From Hoeflea_A sp040932035 (GTDB lineage: Bacteria; Pseudomonadota; Alphaproteobacteria; Rhizobiales; Rhizobiaceae), in NCBI RefSeq assembly GCF_040932035.1, contig NZ_JBFRBB010000001.1, forward strand, positions 1-64,000: 64,000 nt of DNA, written 5' to 3'. The translations under genes and the position numbers were made by a program. Shown here in pieces: positions 26,761-35,991 of this stretch (the stretch's first letter is position 1; each line of letters begins with the position of its first letter). Under the pieces are notes generated by a model. The model was not told where the DNA came from. It ran no database searches and saw only the letters and a program-made list of their open reading frames with translations.

Positions 26761-27285
26761 CTAGCGCACGCGCTTGCGGTCAGCGGTCGGCTGAAAGGCC
26801 AGCTTTGAATGATAGTTGCAGTAGGGGCCGGTGTCGTCACAATCGGTGCCGCAGAAGTAGAAATCTTCTTGCAGCGGATCGCCAACAGGCCACTTGCAGG
26901 TCTTTTCGGTCAGCTCCGTCAGTGCCAGTTTTCGGAAAATCGGCACGACGACGTCCTCGACCGGTCGCGTATCGATCTCGGCAATCGCATCGGCGATGAC
27001 TTCCTGCTTTAAGGCAGTTGCACCGGCCGTGCGTGGCATCGAACGGGTCGTGCTCGTCCGTGACGAATAGCCGTTGCTTCTCGATGATGTGGATACACGT
27101 TTGGCGCGCGAAGCCGACGATCCGCCGGATTTTGCACGTCCCGGTAGGTTAAGGCGATGTACCTTGCCGATCACGGCATTGCGGCTCACACCGCCCAATT
27201 CCGCCGCAATCTGGCTTGCACTCAAGCCGTCTGCCCATAGTTTCTTTAGCCTGTCGACACGCTCATCTGTCCAGCTCATGGTCAT
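26761..27285 (-). CDS. gcrA: Cell-cycle regulator GcrA
   Basis: The 174-residue protein has the GcrA N-terminal DNA-binding domain SWTDERVDRLKKLWADGLSASQIAAELGGVSRNAVIGKVHRLNLPGR, a variable Ser/Arg-rich linker, and the C-terminal sigma70-binding part ending in cysteine-rich CKWPVGDP and FCG-CDD--PYC-YH. GcrA works with RNA polymerase holoenzyme at promoters methylated by CcrM at GANTC and controls cell division genes. Its own upstream region has several GANTC sites. A start two codons later (27279) is also possible; AGGGG fits the first ATG. Confidence 0.95.
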   Translation of the reverse strand: MTMSWTDERVDRLKKLWADGLSASQIAAELGGVSRNAVIGKVHRLNLPGRAKSGGSSASRAKRVSTSSRSNGYSSRTSTTRSMPRTAGATALKQEVIADAIAEIDTRPVEDVVVPIFRKLALTELTEKTCKWPVGDPLQEDFYFCGTDCDDTGPYCNYHSKLAFQPTADRKRVR

Positions 27286-27709
27286 ATACCCCTTTGTTGC
27301 CGCATCGGGGGGCGACCGAATCCTTCAACGAGTTCCGAATTCATTTCGGAGCCGAAATGTATTTTCTGTTAAAGGTTACTAGGTCCGCCGCATGCAGTCC
27401 AAAATCTTAACTATAACCTAGTGACAGGGAGACTCGGTGACAAGGTTCCGGCGAATCAAGAAGATTCCTTTTTTAAGTTTTCCCCAACTTGAAGGCATTT
27501 TTGGCCCATTTTGGCCCAATTTGGCGGGGACGCATTGCGGGCCGGTCATTGATTCGCGGTGGTTGATTGACGCCTGCGCACAGTATAAAGATACAGCAAC
27601 AGCTGCCTTTTCCGGGCAGCTATTTGTTTTTGTCCGGCTGAATACGCCGGATTGATACGGAATTTGTTCAACCGCACAACGCGTGCCGTGGCCTTTGGGA
27701 GATATGGGC
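27286..27709. promoter_or_regulatory. gcrA-argD divergent intergenic region with clustered GANTC sites
   Basis: This 424-base gap holds five GANTC (CcrM) sites: 27318, 27431, 27453, 27463 and 27551. About 1.7 would be expected by chance. It also carries a 10-base tandem repeat TTTTGGCCCA at 27499 and 27509, followed by a diverged third unit. No convincing gene is present; a 72-codon open frame here has no ribosome site or family resemblance. The ribosome site of argD, GGGAG, is at 27697. Confidence 0.55.
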
Positions 27710-28897
27710 ATGTCAGAGAATGCGTCGCTTTACGGCACGTATAATCGTATTCCGCTTCGCTTCGAGCGGGGAGAGGGTGTCTGGCTGATTACCGAGGACG
27801 GTTCGCGATATCTCGATTTTGCCGCCGGCATTGCAGTCACGTCGGTCGGGCATTCGCATCCGCATCTGGTGGAGACGCTGAAAAACCAGGCCGAGCGCCT
27901 GTGGCATCTGTCCAACCTTTATGAGATTCCGGACCAGGCCCGTCTCGCAGACCGTTTGACGGAAGCGACATTTGCCGATCGCGCGTTTTTCACCAATTCC
28001 GGCGCCGAGGCTCTGGAATGCGCCATAAAGACCGCGCGCCGCTACCACTATGTCAACGGCCAGGATAATCGTTTCGGTATCATAACGATCGAGGGCGCCT
28101 TTCATGGCCGGACGCTTGCCACGATTGCGGCCGGCGGTCAGGACAAATATCTCGAAGGTTTCGGTCCCAAGGCACCCGGTTTCGATCAGGTTCCCTTTGG
28201 CGACCTGGATGCCATCAAAAATGCGATCAATGACGAAACGGCTGCGGTCCTGATCGAGCCGTTGCAGGGCGAAGGCGGAATTCGCGAGCTTTCCGCGCAA
28301 TGGCTCCGGGACCTGCGTGCGCTGTGCGACGAACATGGTGTGCTGCTCGTTCTGGATGAGGTCCAGTGCGGCGTGGGTCGCACGGGCAAGCTCTTTGCCT
28401 ACGAGTGGGCCGGCATCACGCCGGACATTATGGCCGTCGCCAAGGGCATTGGTGGCGGGTTTCCGTTTGGTGTTTGCCTGGCGACGGAAGAAGCCGCGGC
28501 CGGCATGACACCGGGTACGCACGGCACCACCTATGGCGGCAACCCGCTTGCCATGGCTGTTGGCAATGCGGTTTTGGACGTGATCCTCAAAGACGGGTTC
28601 CTTCAACACGTGCGCGACGTCAGCCTGGTGTTCAAGCAGGGGCTTGCAGAAATCGCCGACCGGTATCCCGATGTCGTGGACGAGATCCGGGGAACCGGCC
28701 TGATGCTCGGCATAAAATGCAAAGGGCCGAACAGCGAGCTGCTCGTGGCCATGCGCGACGCCAATCTACTTGGAGCCCCGGCCGGCGACAATGTCGTGCG
28801 TCTGCTGCCGCCGTTGACGACAACGGTCGAAGAGGCCAGGGAAGGACTGGCCCGCCTGAGTGCCGCGGCTGCCGCCGTCTCAGGAGCAAAGGCCTGA
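27710..28897 (+). CDS. argD: Acetylornithine aminotransferase
   Basis: From the ATG at 27710 (GGGAG eight bases upstream) the enzyme has 395 residues. It is a class III PLP aminotransferase with FTNSGAEALECAIKTARRYHY, EGAFHGRTLATIAAGG, LVLDEVQCGVGRTGKLFAYE and the PLP lysine Lys245 in MAVAKGIGGGFPFG. It converts N-acetylglutamate semialdehyde and glutamate to N-acetylornithine and 2-oxoglutarate in arginine synthesis, and may also act on succinyldiaminopimelate. It is followed by argF and hslO, a common rhizobial order. Confidence 0.93.
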   Translation: MSENASLYGTYNRIPLRFERGEGVWLITEDGSRYLDFAAGIAVTSVGHSHPHLVETLKNQAERLWHLSNLYEIPDQARLADRLTEATFADRAFFTNSGAEALECAIKTARRYHYVNGQDNRFGIITIEGAFHGRTLATIAAGGQDKYLEGFGPKAPGFDQVPFGDLDAIKNAINDETAAVLIEPLQGEGGIRELSAQWLRDLRALCDEHGVLLVLDEVQCGVGRTGKLFAYEWAGITPDIMAVAKGIGGGFPFGVCLATEEAAAGMTPGTHGTTYGGNPLAMAVGNAVLDVILKDGFLQHVRDVSLVFKQGLAEIADRYPDVVDEIRGTGLMLGIKCKGPNSELLVAMRDANLLGAPAGDNVVRLLPPLTTTVEEAREGLARLSAAAAAVSGAKA

Positions 28898-28951
28898 CGG
28901 GCGCAAAGCGGGCATGGAGCAAGCTGCGCCGCATTAACAAGGAAAACCGCA

Positions 28952-29878
28952 ATGACTACACGTGACGGCCCCCGTCATTTCCTTGATCTATCCGCCGTTT
29001 CCGGCACGGACCTGCGCGACATACTCGACCACGCGCACATGCGAAAGGCTGCGACCAAGGACGGCACCGCGGACAAGCCGCTTGACGGCAAGGTCCTTGC
29101 GATGATCTTTGAAAAGCCGTCAACCAGGACCCGCGTATCCTTTGACGTCGGCATGCGGCAGCTCGGCGGTGAAACCATTTTGTTGTCCGGCAACGACATG
29201 CAGCTCGGCCGCGCCGAATCCATCGCCGACACGGCGCGCGTGCTTTCGCGCTACGTTGATATTGTGATGATCCGCACCACCGATCACCGGCGGCTGACGG
29301 AGCTCGCCGAATTTGCCACCGTTCCGGTGATCAACGGGCTCACCGACGACACGCACCCCTGCCAGATCATGGCTGACGTGATGACATATGAGCAGCATCG
29401 CGGCTCCATTGCCGGAAAGACGCTTTCCTGGGTCGGTGACGGAAACAATGTGCTGCACTCGCTCATCGAAGGATCCGCGCGCTTTGGCTACCACATGAAT
29501 GTTGCGGTTCCCAAGGGGTCCGAGCCGGTGCAGGAATACACAGATTGGGCGCACAACAACGGTGGCAAGGTGTCGATGTCGACCGATCCTGAAACGGCGG
29601 TTGCCGGATCGGACTGCGTCATTACCGATACCTGGGTATCCATGGGCCAGGAACAGCGGGCCCGCGGTCACAATGTATTCAAGCCCTATCAGGTCAATGC
29701 CCGACTGATGGAAAAAGCCGACCCCGATGCCCTGTTCATGCATTGTCTGCCGGCCCATCGCGGTGAAGAAGTGACCGATGAGGTCATAGATGGGCCGCAA
29801 TCGGTGGTATTTGACGAGGCCGAAAATCGGATGCATGCGCAAAAGGCCATCCTTGCCTGGTGCCTTGATCGCCTCTAA
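28952..29878 (+). CDS. argF: Ornithine carbamoyltransferase
   Basis: A 308-residue cytoplasmic enzyme that makes citrulline from ornithine and carbamoyl phosphate. The carbamoyl phosphate loop FEKPSTRTRVSFDVGM, the DDTHPCQIMAD motif (HPCQ), the ornithine-contact DTWVSMGQE and the catalytic HCLPAHRGEEVTDEV are all intact. AAGGAA lies before the ATG. It is the second gene in the argD-argF-hslO operon, 54 bases after argD. Confidence 0.96.
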   Translation: MTTRDGPRHFLDLSAVSGTDLRDILDHAHMRKAATKDGTADKPLDGKVLAMIFEKPSTRTRVSFDVGMRQLGGETILLSGNDMQLGRAESIADTARVLSRYVDIVMIRTTDHRRLTELAEFATVPVINGLTDDTHPCQIMADVMTYEQHRGSIAGKTLSWVGDGNNVLHSLIEGSARFGYHMNVAVPKGSEPVQEYTDWAHNNGGKVSMSTDPETAVAGSDCVITDTWVSMGQEQRARGHNVFKPYQVNARLMEKADPDALFMHCLPAHRGEEVTDEVIDGPQSVVFDEAENRMHAQKAILAWCLDRL

Positions 29879-29892
29879 TTCAGACTGAGAAG

Positions 29893-30882
29893 ATGACAGA
29901 CAATATTACCCTCGGAGAAATCGGCTTTGCCGGTGATGACAAGGTCGTGCCGTTTCAGGTTGAAGGGCTTGATGCGCGTGGACGTGCCGTACAGCTCGGC
30001 CCGATGCTCAACGCCATTTTGGACCGTCACGACTATCCCGAGCCGGTCGCCCGGTTGCTTGCCGAGACCATCACCCTGACGGTGCTGCTTGGAACGTCGC
30101 TGAAATTTACCGGCAAGTTCATCGTCCAGACGCAGACAGAAGGTCCGGTGGACATGCTGGTCGCCGATTTCACCACACCCGACAGTCTGCGCGCCTATGC
30201 CCGCTACGACGAAAAGGCGCTTGCCGAGGCCGTGGCGCTCGACCAGCTCGAACCGCACGAACTGCTTGGCAAAGGAATTCTTGCTTTTACCATCGACCAG
30301 GGTGCGCATATGCAGCGCTACCAGGGTATCGTCGAGCTCAACGGATCGACTCTCGAAGAGATTGCGCGCGCCTATTTCCGTCAGTCGGAACAGATTCCGA
30401 CGGAAGTGCGGCTGGCAGCCGCACAGCTATACGGTTCCAACAGCGGCGGCGAGCGCGAACACCAGTGGCGCGCCGGCGGTGTGGTGCTTCAGTTCCTGCC
30501 CGAGTCCCCTGAACGCATGCGCCGGGCGGACCTTCCCGGCGGTGATCTGCCGGATGACATAGACCACGGCGACTTCGAGGAAGACGAGGACTGGATTGAA
30601 GCCAAGTTGCTCATGGAAACCATTGCGGACGACGAACTCGCGGATCCGCAGGTTGGTTCCGAACGGCTGCTTTACCGGCTGTTTCATGAGCGCGGCGTGC
30701 GCGTCTTCGAACCGCTCGAAGTGCGCGACAACTGCTCTTGTTCGCGCGACAAGATCAAAGATGTGCTCATGGGGCTTGAAAGCGATGAGATTGCCGAAAG
30801 CGTTGAAAACGGCGAAATAACGGTAAAATGCGAATTCTGCTCTTCGAGTTACGTTTTTGATCCGTCTGAAATCGAAGAGTAA
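29893..30882 (+). CDS. hslO: Redox-regulated chaperone Hsp33
   Basis: The 329-residue protein has the Hsp33 fold and the C-terminal zinc switch NCSCSRDK...KCEFCSSSYVF, with the four cysteines in C-x-C and C-x2-C spacing. On oxidation the cysteines release zinc and form disulfides, switching on holdase activity. The linker around residues 205-240 is acidic. It lies 14 bases after argF, and is probably part of the same transcript. Confidence 0.95.
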   Translation: MTDNITLGEIGFAGDDKVVPFQVEGLDARGRAVQLGPMLNAILDRHDYPEPVARLLAETITLTVLLGTSLKFTGKFIVQTQTEGPVDMLVADFTTPDSLRAYARYDEKALAEAVALDQLEPHELLGKGILAFTIDQGAHMQRYQGIVELNGSTLEEIARAYFRQSEQIPTEVRLAAAQLYGSNSGGEREHQWRAGGVVLQFLPESPERMRRADLPGGDLPDDIDHGDFEEDEDWIEAKLLMETIADDELADPQVGSERLLYRLFHERGVRVFEPLEVRDNCSCSRDKIKDVLMGLESDEIAESVENGEITVKCEFCSSSYVFDPSEIEE

Positions 30883-30939
30883 CTTCACCTTCAACTGCGT
30901 TTTCCGGCGCAATGGCGATCCGCGGCATGGCCTTGCGCG

Positions 30940-30959
30940 ATGTAAAGTAATGTAAAGTT
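30940..30959 (+). promoter_or_regulatory. Tandem decamer ATGTAAAGT, possible response-regulator site
   Basis: Two adjacent 10-base units, ATGTAAAGTA and ATGTAAAGTT, sit 121 bases upstream of the efflux operon. Direct repeats with a 10-11 base period are typical of OmpR-family response regulator sites. The candidate regulator is not in this part of the window. Confidence 0.4.
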
Positions 30960-31080
30960 GAGCTTGGGTTTCTGGCATTTAGCCAAAAAATGGTGAAAAT
31001 GCCGCCAAGGTTACAAAACTTTAATTTCTGCGGCGAGCGACTACATAAGTAGACTGCTGGGAGCCAGCCGGAGCGCATGT

Positions 31081-32478
31081 ATGCTGAAGTCGATAAATGA
31101 GGACGGGGAGCCGGAATCGTCCCTGTCCGGTACAGCACCAGACAACAAACCCGGGTCGAGATCGCCGCTTTTGCGCGGTGGCCGCGCTCTGCTGCAGATT
31201 CTGCTGATGCTTGCGGTTCTTGGCGGATCCTACTTCGCCATGAACCGGATCATAGATACAAAGCCTGAGCGGGACCCCCGTCCGTTCCGGCCCAACGTCT
31301 ATTCCGTCGAAACCGTAACGGCAAAACCGCAGGCAAACCGCCCGAAGCTCTTGCTTTATGGTGAGGTCCAGGCGGCCCGCTCGGTAGAACTTCGCCCGCT
31401 TGTCAATGGCGAAATCATCGCAGTCAATCCGAATCTGAGCGCCGGTGCGCGCGTCTCCAAGGGCGACGTCCTGATCGAGATCGATCCGTTCTACCATCGC
31501 GGGGCGCTTTCCGAAGCGCGAGCAAATCTTGCGCAGGCGCGTGCCACGCTGGCAGAAACAGAAGCGCGCATCATTGCCGAAAACGACCAGCTTGAAGCCG
31601 CCGAAACACAGCTCAGGCTCGCCGAAAGCGACCTCGAGCGTGCGCAATCGCTCGTCTCTAGCGGAGCGCTGACGGAGAAGCAGGTTGAGGACCGGCGCCT
31701 GATTGTGTCGCAACGCCAGCAGGCCGTCAGCCAACGCCGCAACAACCGGTTGATTGAAGATGCCAGGCGTGAGCAGCAGGTTGCCAGTATCGACAGTCTG
31801 ACCTGGAAGGTGCAACAGGCCGAGCGTAATCTTGAAAACGCAGTTCTCAAGGCGCCATTTACCGGTGTGGTCAACTCTGAAAATGCGGAGCCGGGCCGCT
31901 ATGTCAGCAGCAGCGACGTTGTCGTCACATTATATGACGACGAGGCTCTCGAGGCCCGCTTCACCTTGACCGATGCGCAGTACGGGCGCATTTCGGCCGA
32001 TGCGGATCCGCTGATCGGCCGTGCCATCAAGGTAGTCTGGACAGTCGGGTTGAGCAGCTATGAATATACCGGCCAGATAGACCGCATCGCGGCCGAAATC
32101 GCCTCCAAGCGCGGCGGAGTGGAGGTCGTCGCCAGGATCGATCCGACGAGTTCTGCGGTTCAGTTGCGACCGGGCGCCTTTGTCGAAATCGACGTTCCCG
32201 ACAGGCTGTACGGGCAATCGTTCCGGATTCCCGAAACGGCTCTATTCAACGGCGCCGAAGTCTTCGTGGTCGAAGACGGCAAACTCGTTCGCCGCATCGT
32301 CGAAATTGCTGCGTTTGACGGTGAGGACATCATCATCAGTGACGGCCTGGAGCCCGGTGACGTTGTCATGACGACCCACCTGACCCAGGCCGATGACGGC
32401 GTGCGGGTTCGTGAACCCGGATCTAAGGCGCCAGGTGCGGGAGACGGCGTCGCCGCCAGAAGCACCAGGGGTAGCTGA
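31081..32478 (+). CDS. RND efflux periplasmic adaptor (HlyD/MFP family)
   Basis: A 465-residue membrane fusion protein with an N-terminal signal anchor (about residues 38-55; LLQILLMLAVLGGSYFAM). Next is a beta-barrel and biotinyl-lipoyl half (LLLYGEVQAARSVELRPLVNGEIIAVNPNLSAGARVSKGDVLIEID). A long alpha-hairpin coiled coil spans about residues 135-245 (SEARANLAQARATLAETEARI). Then comes the second lipoyl half (LKAPFTGVVNSENAEPGRYVSSSDVVVTLYD) and a membrane-proximal domain. It bridges the RND pump encoded next to an outer-membrane channel that is not in this window. The ATG at 31081 has only a weak ribosome site. Confidence 0.9.
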   Translation: MLKSINEDGEPESSLSGTAPDNKPGSRSPLLRGGRALLQILLMLAVLGGSYFAMNRIIDTKPERDPRPFRPNVYSVETVTAKPQANRPKLLLYGEVQAARSVELRPLVNGEIIAVNPNLSAGARVSKGDVLIEIDPFYHRGALSEARANLAQARATLAETEARIIAENDQLEAAETQLRLAESDLERAQSLVSSGALTEKQVEDRRLIVSQRQQAVSQRRNNRLIEDARREQQVASIDSLTWKVQQAERNLENAVLKAPFTGVVNSENAEPGRYVSSSDVVVTLYDDEALEARFTLTDAQYGRISADADPLIGRAIKVVWTVGLSSYEYTGQIDRIAAEIASKRGGVEVVARIDPTSSAVQLRPGAFVEIDVPDRLYGQSFRIPETALFNGAEVFVVEDGKLVRRIVEIAAFDGEDIIISDGLEPGDVVMTTHLTQADDGVRVREPGSKAPGAGDGVAARSTRGS

Positions 32479-32479
32479 T

Positions 32480-35400
32480 ATGGCTGAACGCGGTGTGCGC
32501 CAGGTGATCGAAGACGCTGCAGGGGATATGGGCGGCCCCGGCTTCCTGGTGCGCACATTCATCCGCCACCCCAATGCGGCCAATCTTCTGATGATGCTGA
32601 TGATCCTCATCGGCGTGTTCAGTATTTTGAAGATCAACACGCAGTTCTTCCCGTCGGTCGACCGGCCGAACATCAATGTCTCGGTTTCGTGGTCCGGCGC
32701 CAGCGCGGAGGATATCGAGGCCAACCTGCTTGCCGTCATCGAGCCGGAAGTGCGGTTTGTCGAAGGCGTCGATGTCATGACGTCCACGGCCCGGGAGGGC
32801 TCGGGATCCATCAGGCTGGAATTCGAGGACGGCTCCGACATGCAAAAGGCGTTGTCGGAGGTCGAAACGGCGGTCAAGGGTATCACCACGCTTCCTCAGG
32901 ATGCCGATACGCCAACCGTATCGAAGGCGAGCTTTTTCGACCGCGTGGCGAGCCTGTCGGTGGGCGGCAGTGCACCCGAGCCGATCAAGCGCGAATGGGC
33001 AAAGCGCATCCGCGACGATTTGATCGCCCGCGGCATCGACAAGGTCGATTTTACGGCGCTGCGCGATGAGGAAATACATATTGATATACCGGAGCGCGAG
33101 CTTCGGCGGTTGGGTCTGGCGATCAACGACGTCTCGCGCATCGTGACCGACAATAGCAGCGATCTGCCGTCCGGCAGTCTGGACGGCGCGGTTGAACGGC
33201 AGCTGCGTTCGCTGGCCGACGCCAAAACGCCGGAAGCACTCGGCAACATCGAAGTGCTGTCTTTCTCGTCCGGAGAGAAGGTGCGTCTTGACGACATAGC
33301 AACGATCAAGAACGGCTATGAGACCACGGCAACCCGGGGCTTCACCGGCGGCAATGTCGGCATCGAGATCGACGTGCGCCGGGCCGCCTCTGCCGATACC
33401 TTGCGCACCGCCAGAATTCTGGACGAATATCTTGCCGAACTGCGCCCGCAACTGCCGCACAATATAGAAATTCAGACCTATGAGGTGGCATCCGACGCCC
33501 TGCTCGAACGCATCATGCTTCTGGTCAAGAACGGTCTCGGTGGGCTTGTGCTGGTCGTGGCAATCTTGTTTCTGTTTCTCGACGGCCGCATCGCGTTCTG
33601 GGTTGCCGCCGGCATTCCGGTTGCCCTGCTGGCAACGGTCGGGTTCATGTTTGTTTCGGGTCAGTCCATCAACATGGTATCGCTGTTTGGACTCATCATG
33701 ATGCTCGGCATCATTGTCGACGACGCGATCGTCGTTGGGGAACACACCAATACCCGCCTTGAAATGGGCGACGATCCGAAGACGGCTGCCGAAAACGGCG
33801 TCGCCATGATGCTGACGCCTGTCATGGCCGCGATGACAACAACGATAGCCGCCTTCGCACCGATGCTTTTGATCACCGATACGATCGGCCAGATCATGGG
33901 CGTGCTTCCCCTCGTCGTCATTGCGGTCATCATCGCCAGTCTGCTCGAGTGTTTTTATGTGCTTCCCGGCCACTTGGCCCATGCGCTGGAACGGCAGGCC
34001 GGACCGCGCTGGTCCTACTGGCGGCAGTTTTTCTTCGCCTTCGTCTTTGTCGTTGCCGTTTCCACGGCCCTGACGCCCTATTCGCCGCTCTATGGTTTCA
34101 TGCCGGAGGATTCGGCTGCCTATGTCTGGCTCACCGGCCTTGAAGGTCTGCAGATGCCGGTCCGCATGATCCTGGTCGCCGGAGGATCGCTGCTTGCCGC
34201 GACGGTTATCGAGGCGATCATTTTGGGTTTAAAACGCCGTATTGCAGCCGGACGCAGCGATCCGGTTGCCGGAGAGCCCTTGAAAGCAGGACGGTTCAGA
34301 AGCTGGTTCGACCGCAATTTCGTCCGCTTCCGGGACGGTCCGTTCGACCGGCTGGTTTCGCTTTCCTATCGCTGGCGCTATGTGACTGTCTCGATAGCCG
34401 TCGGGCTGGTCCTGGTTCTTGCTGTCGGCCTCATACAGGGCAAGCGCGTCGAGTTCGTATTTTTCCCATCGCCGGAAGCCGAAAACATCCGCGGCAATGT
34501 CAGCTTCATCGCCGGATTGCCGGAAGAAGACGCTCTGGTGGCGATAGCCCGGATCGAGGATGCGTTCCGTAGGGCCGAGCAGGAAATAACAGGCGGAAGC
34601 GAGGAACTCGCCCGGTCCATATTTGTCATGTTCAGCAAGGCGAGCCGGTTTGGCGGCACCAGCGCAACCATCAAGGTGCAGCTGACATCGTCCGAATACA
34701 GAACCGTGCGAACACCGGACATCGTGCGCGCATGGAGAAGGGCAGTTCCGGAGGTTCCCGGCGTTTCGCGCTTCTCGGTCTATCAGTCCCGGGGCGGGCC
34801 GCCCGGTCGCGATGTCGATGTCGAATTGCGCGGAAACAGGATCTCCGACCTTAAGGCCGCGGCAACGGAGATCATCCCAATTCTCAGCTCCATTGCAGGT
34901 GTATCGGGCGCCGACGACAACCTTCCCTACGGCAAGCCGGAACTGGTTGTTGAAATGCTGCCGCGCGGCGCGGCGCTGGGCTTTACCGCGGAAGACATCG
35001 GACGGCAGCTTCGCAATGCCTTTGACGGGCAGATTCCGTTCCGTTTCGCCCGTGGTGATGACGAGGTGACGGTGCGCGTGTCCCAGCTCATGCGGGCCGG
35101 GGGGACCGGAGCCCTCCGCAGCTTTGAACTCAAGAGCCCCGAGGGCGAGTTCGTGCCGCTTACGGAAGTGGCAAAACTCACCGAGCGCCAGGGCTTTGCC
35201 TATATTTCCCGCAAGGACGGAAAGACGAAGATTTCAGTCACCGGTGACATAGACAATGAAATCAACACCACCGACGGCGTGATCGAGGAGCTGGAGGCGA
35301 GCGGAATTATCCGCACGATTGCCGACAAATACGGTGTTGATTACCGCTATGGCGGCCGGTCAGAGGAACAAAAGACCGCGTTTGCCGATCTCCAGCTCGG

Positions 35401-35929
35401 CATGATTGTCGCGCTTTCGGTGATTTACATTATCCTTGCCTGGGTATTTGCCAGCTACTGGCGGCCGTTTGCCGTCATGCTGATCATTCCGTTTGGCGTT
35501 GTCGGTGCCGTGTTCGGCCACTGGCTGCTGGGTTACCAGCTCACAATCCTGTCGTGGATTGGGCTTCTTGGCCTGTCCGGCATTCTGGTCAACGATTCGA
35601 TCATCCTGGTGACCCGGCTGGATGAGCGTTTGAGGGAAGGCGAGGAACTTGTCTCGGCTGCCACGGGCGCCAGCCGCGACCGATTGCGCGCGGTGCTGCT
35701 GACCTCTCTGACAACAATCGGCGGATTGCTGCCGCTGCTGTTTGAGACCAGCCGCCAGGCCCAGTTCCTCCTGCCGATGGCGGTCACGATCGTGTTCGGT
35801 CTTGCCATGGCGACACTGCTGGTTCTGTTCCTGGTCCCGGCCCTGGTCGGTATAGGCAGCGATATCCGCAGTGCGTTTGTCGCGGTATTCGGCCATCAGC
35901 AGCACCAACGCGGAACACGTGGCGCATGA
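32480..35929 (+). CDS. RND efflux transporter permease (AcrB/HAE1-like)
   Basis: The ATG at 32480 lies one base after the adaptor stop, giving 1149 residues, about 100 more than AcrB. The N-terminus (FLVRTFIRHPNAANLLMMLMILIGVFSI) and proton-relay segment (GLIMMLGIIVDDAIVVGEH) are typical, and the second half repeats the layout (WIGLLGLSGILVNDSIILVTRLDERL). The central linker between the two repeats is long and contains two additional hydrophobic segments (about residues 513-532 and 559-585). It probably exports amphiphilic compounds by proton antiport; the substrate is unknown. The two aspartates of the relay are present in the first half. Confidence 0.93.
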   Translation: MAERGVRQVIEDAAGDMGGPGFLVRTFIRHPNAANLLMMLMILIGVFSILKINTQFFPSVDRPNINVSVSWSGASAEDIEANLLAVIEPEVRFVEGVDVMTSTAREGSGSIRLEFEDGSDMQKALSEVETAVKGITTLPQDADTPTVSKASFFDRVASLSVGGSAPEPIKREWAKRIRDDLIARGIDKVDFTALRDEEIHIDIPERELRRLGLAINDVSRIVTDNSSDLPSGSLDGAVERQLRSLADAKTPEALGNIEVLSFSSGEKVRLDDIATIKNGYETTATRGFTGGNVGIEIDVRRAASADTLRTARILDEYLAELRPQLPHNIEIQTYEVASDALLERIMLLVKNGLGGLVLVVAILFLFLDGRIAFWVAAGIPVALLATVGFMFVSGQSINMVSLFGLIMMLGIIVDDAIVVGEHTNTRLEMGDDPKTAAENGVAMMLTPVMAAMTTTIAAFAPMLLITDTIGQIMGVLPLVVIAVIIASLLECFYVLPGHLAHALERQAGPRWSYWRQFFFAFVFVVAVSTALTPYSPLYGFMPEDSAAYVWLTGLEGLQMPVRMILVAGGSLLAATVIEAIILGLKRRIAAGRSDPVAGEPLKAGRFRSWFDRNFVRFRDGPFDRLVSLSYRWRYVTVSIAVGLVLVLAVGLIQGKRVEFVFFPSPEAENIRGNVSFIAGLPEEDALVAIARIEDAFRRAEQEITGGSEELARSIFVMFSKASRFGGTSATIKVQLTSSEYRTVRTPDIVRAWRRAVPEVPGVSRFSVYQSRGGPPGRDVDVELRGNRISDLKAAATEIIPILSSIAGVSGADDNLPYGKPELVVEMLPRGAALGFTAEDIGRQLRNAFDGQIPFRFARGDDEVTVRVSQLMRAGGTGALRSFELKSPEGEFVPLTEVAKLTERQGFAYISRKDGKTKISVTGDIDNEINTTDGVIEELEASGIIRTIADKYGVDYRYGGRSEEQKTAFADLQLGMIVALSVIYIILAWVFASYWRPFAVMLIIPFGVVGAVFGHWLLGYQLTILSWIGLLGLSGILVNDSIILVTRLDERLREGEELVSAATGASRDRLRAVLLTSLTTIGGLLPLLFETSRQAQFLLPMAVTIVFGLAMATLLVLFLVPALVGIGSDIRSAFVAVFGHQQHQRGTRGA

Positions 35930-35991
35930 CCGGCATCAGATCAGGACACTGCGCTAAATACATCATCATCCACAAAATCAGAGCATAGCCC

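Noticed and set aside
27437..27655. A 72-codon plus-strand gene between gcrA and argD
   Set aside because: No ribosome site or recognisable family, and it covers the repeat and GANTC cluster.
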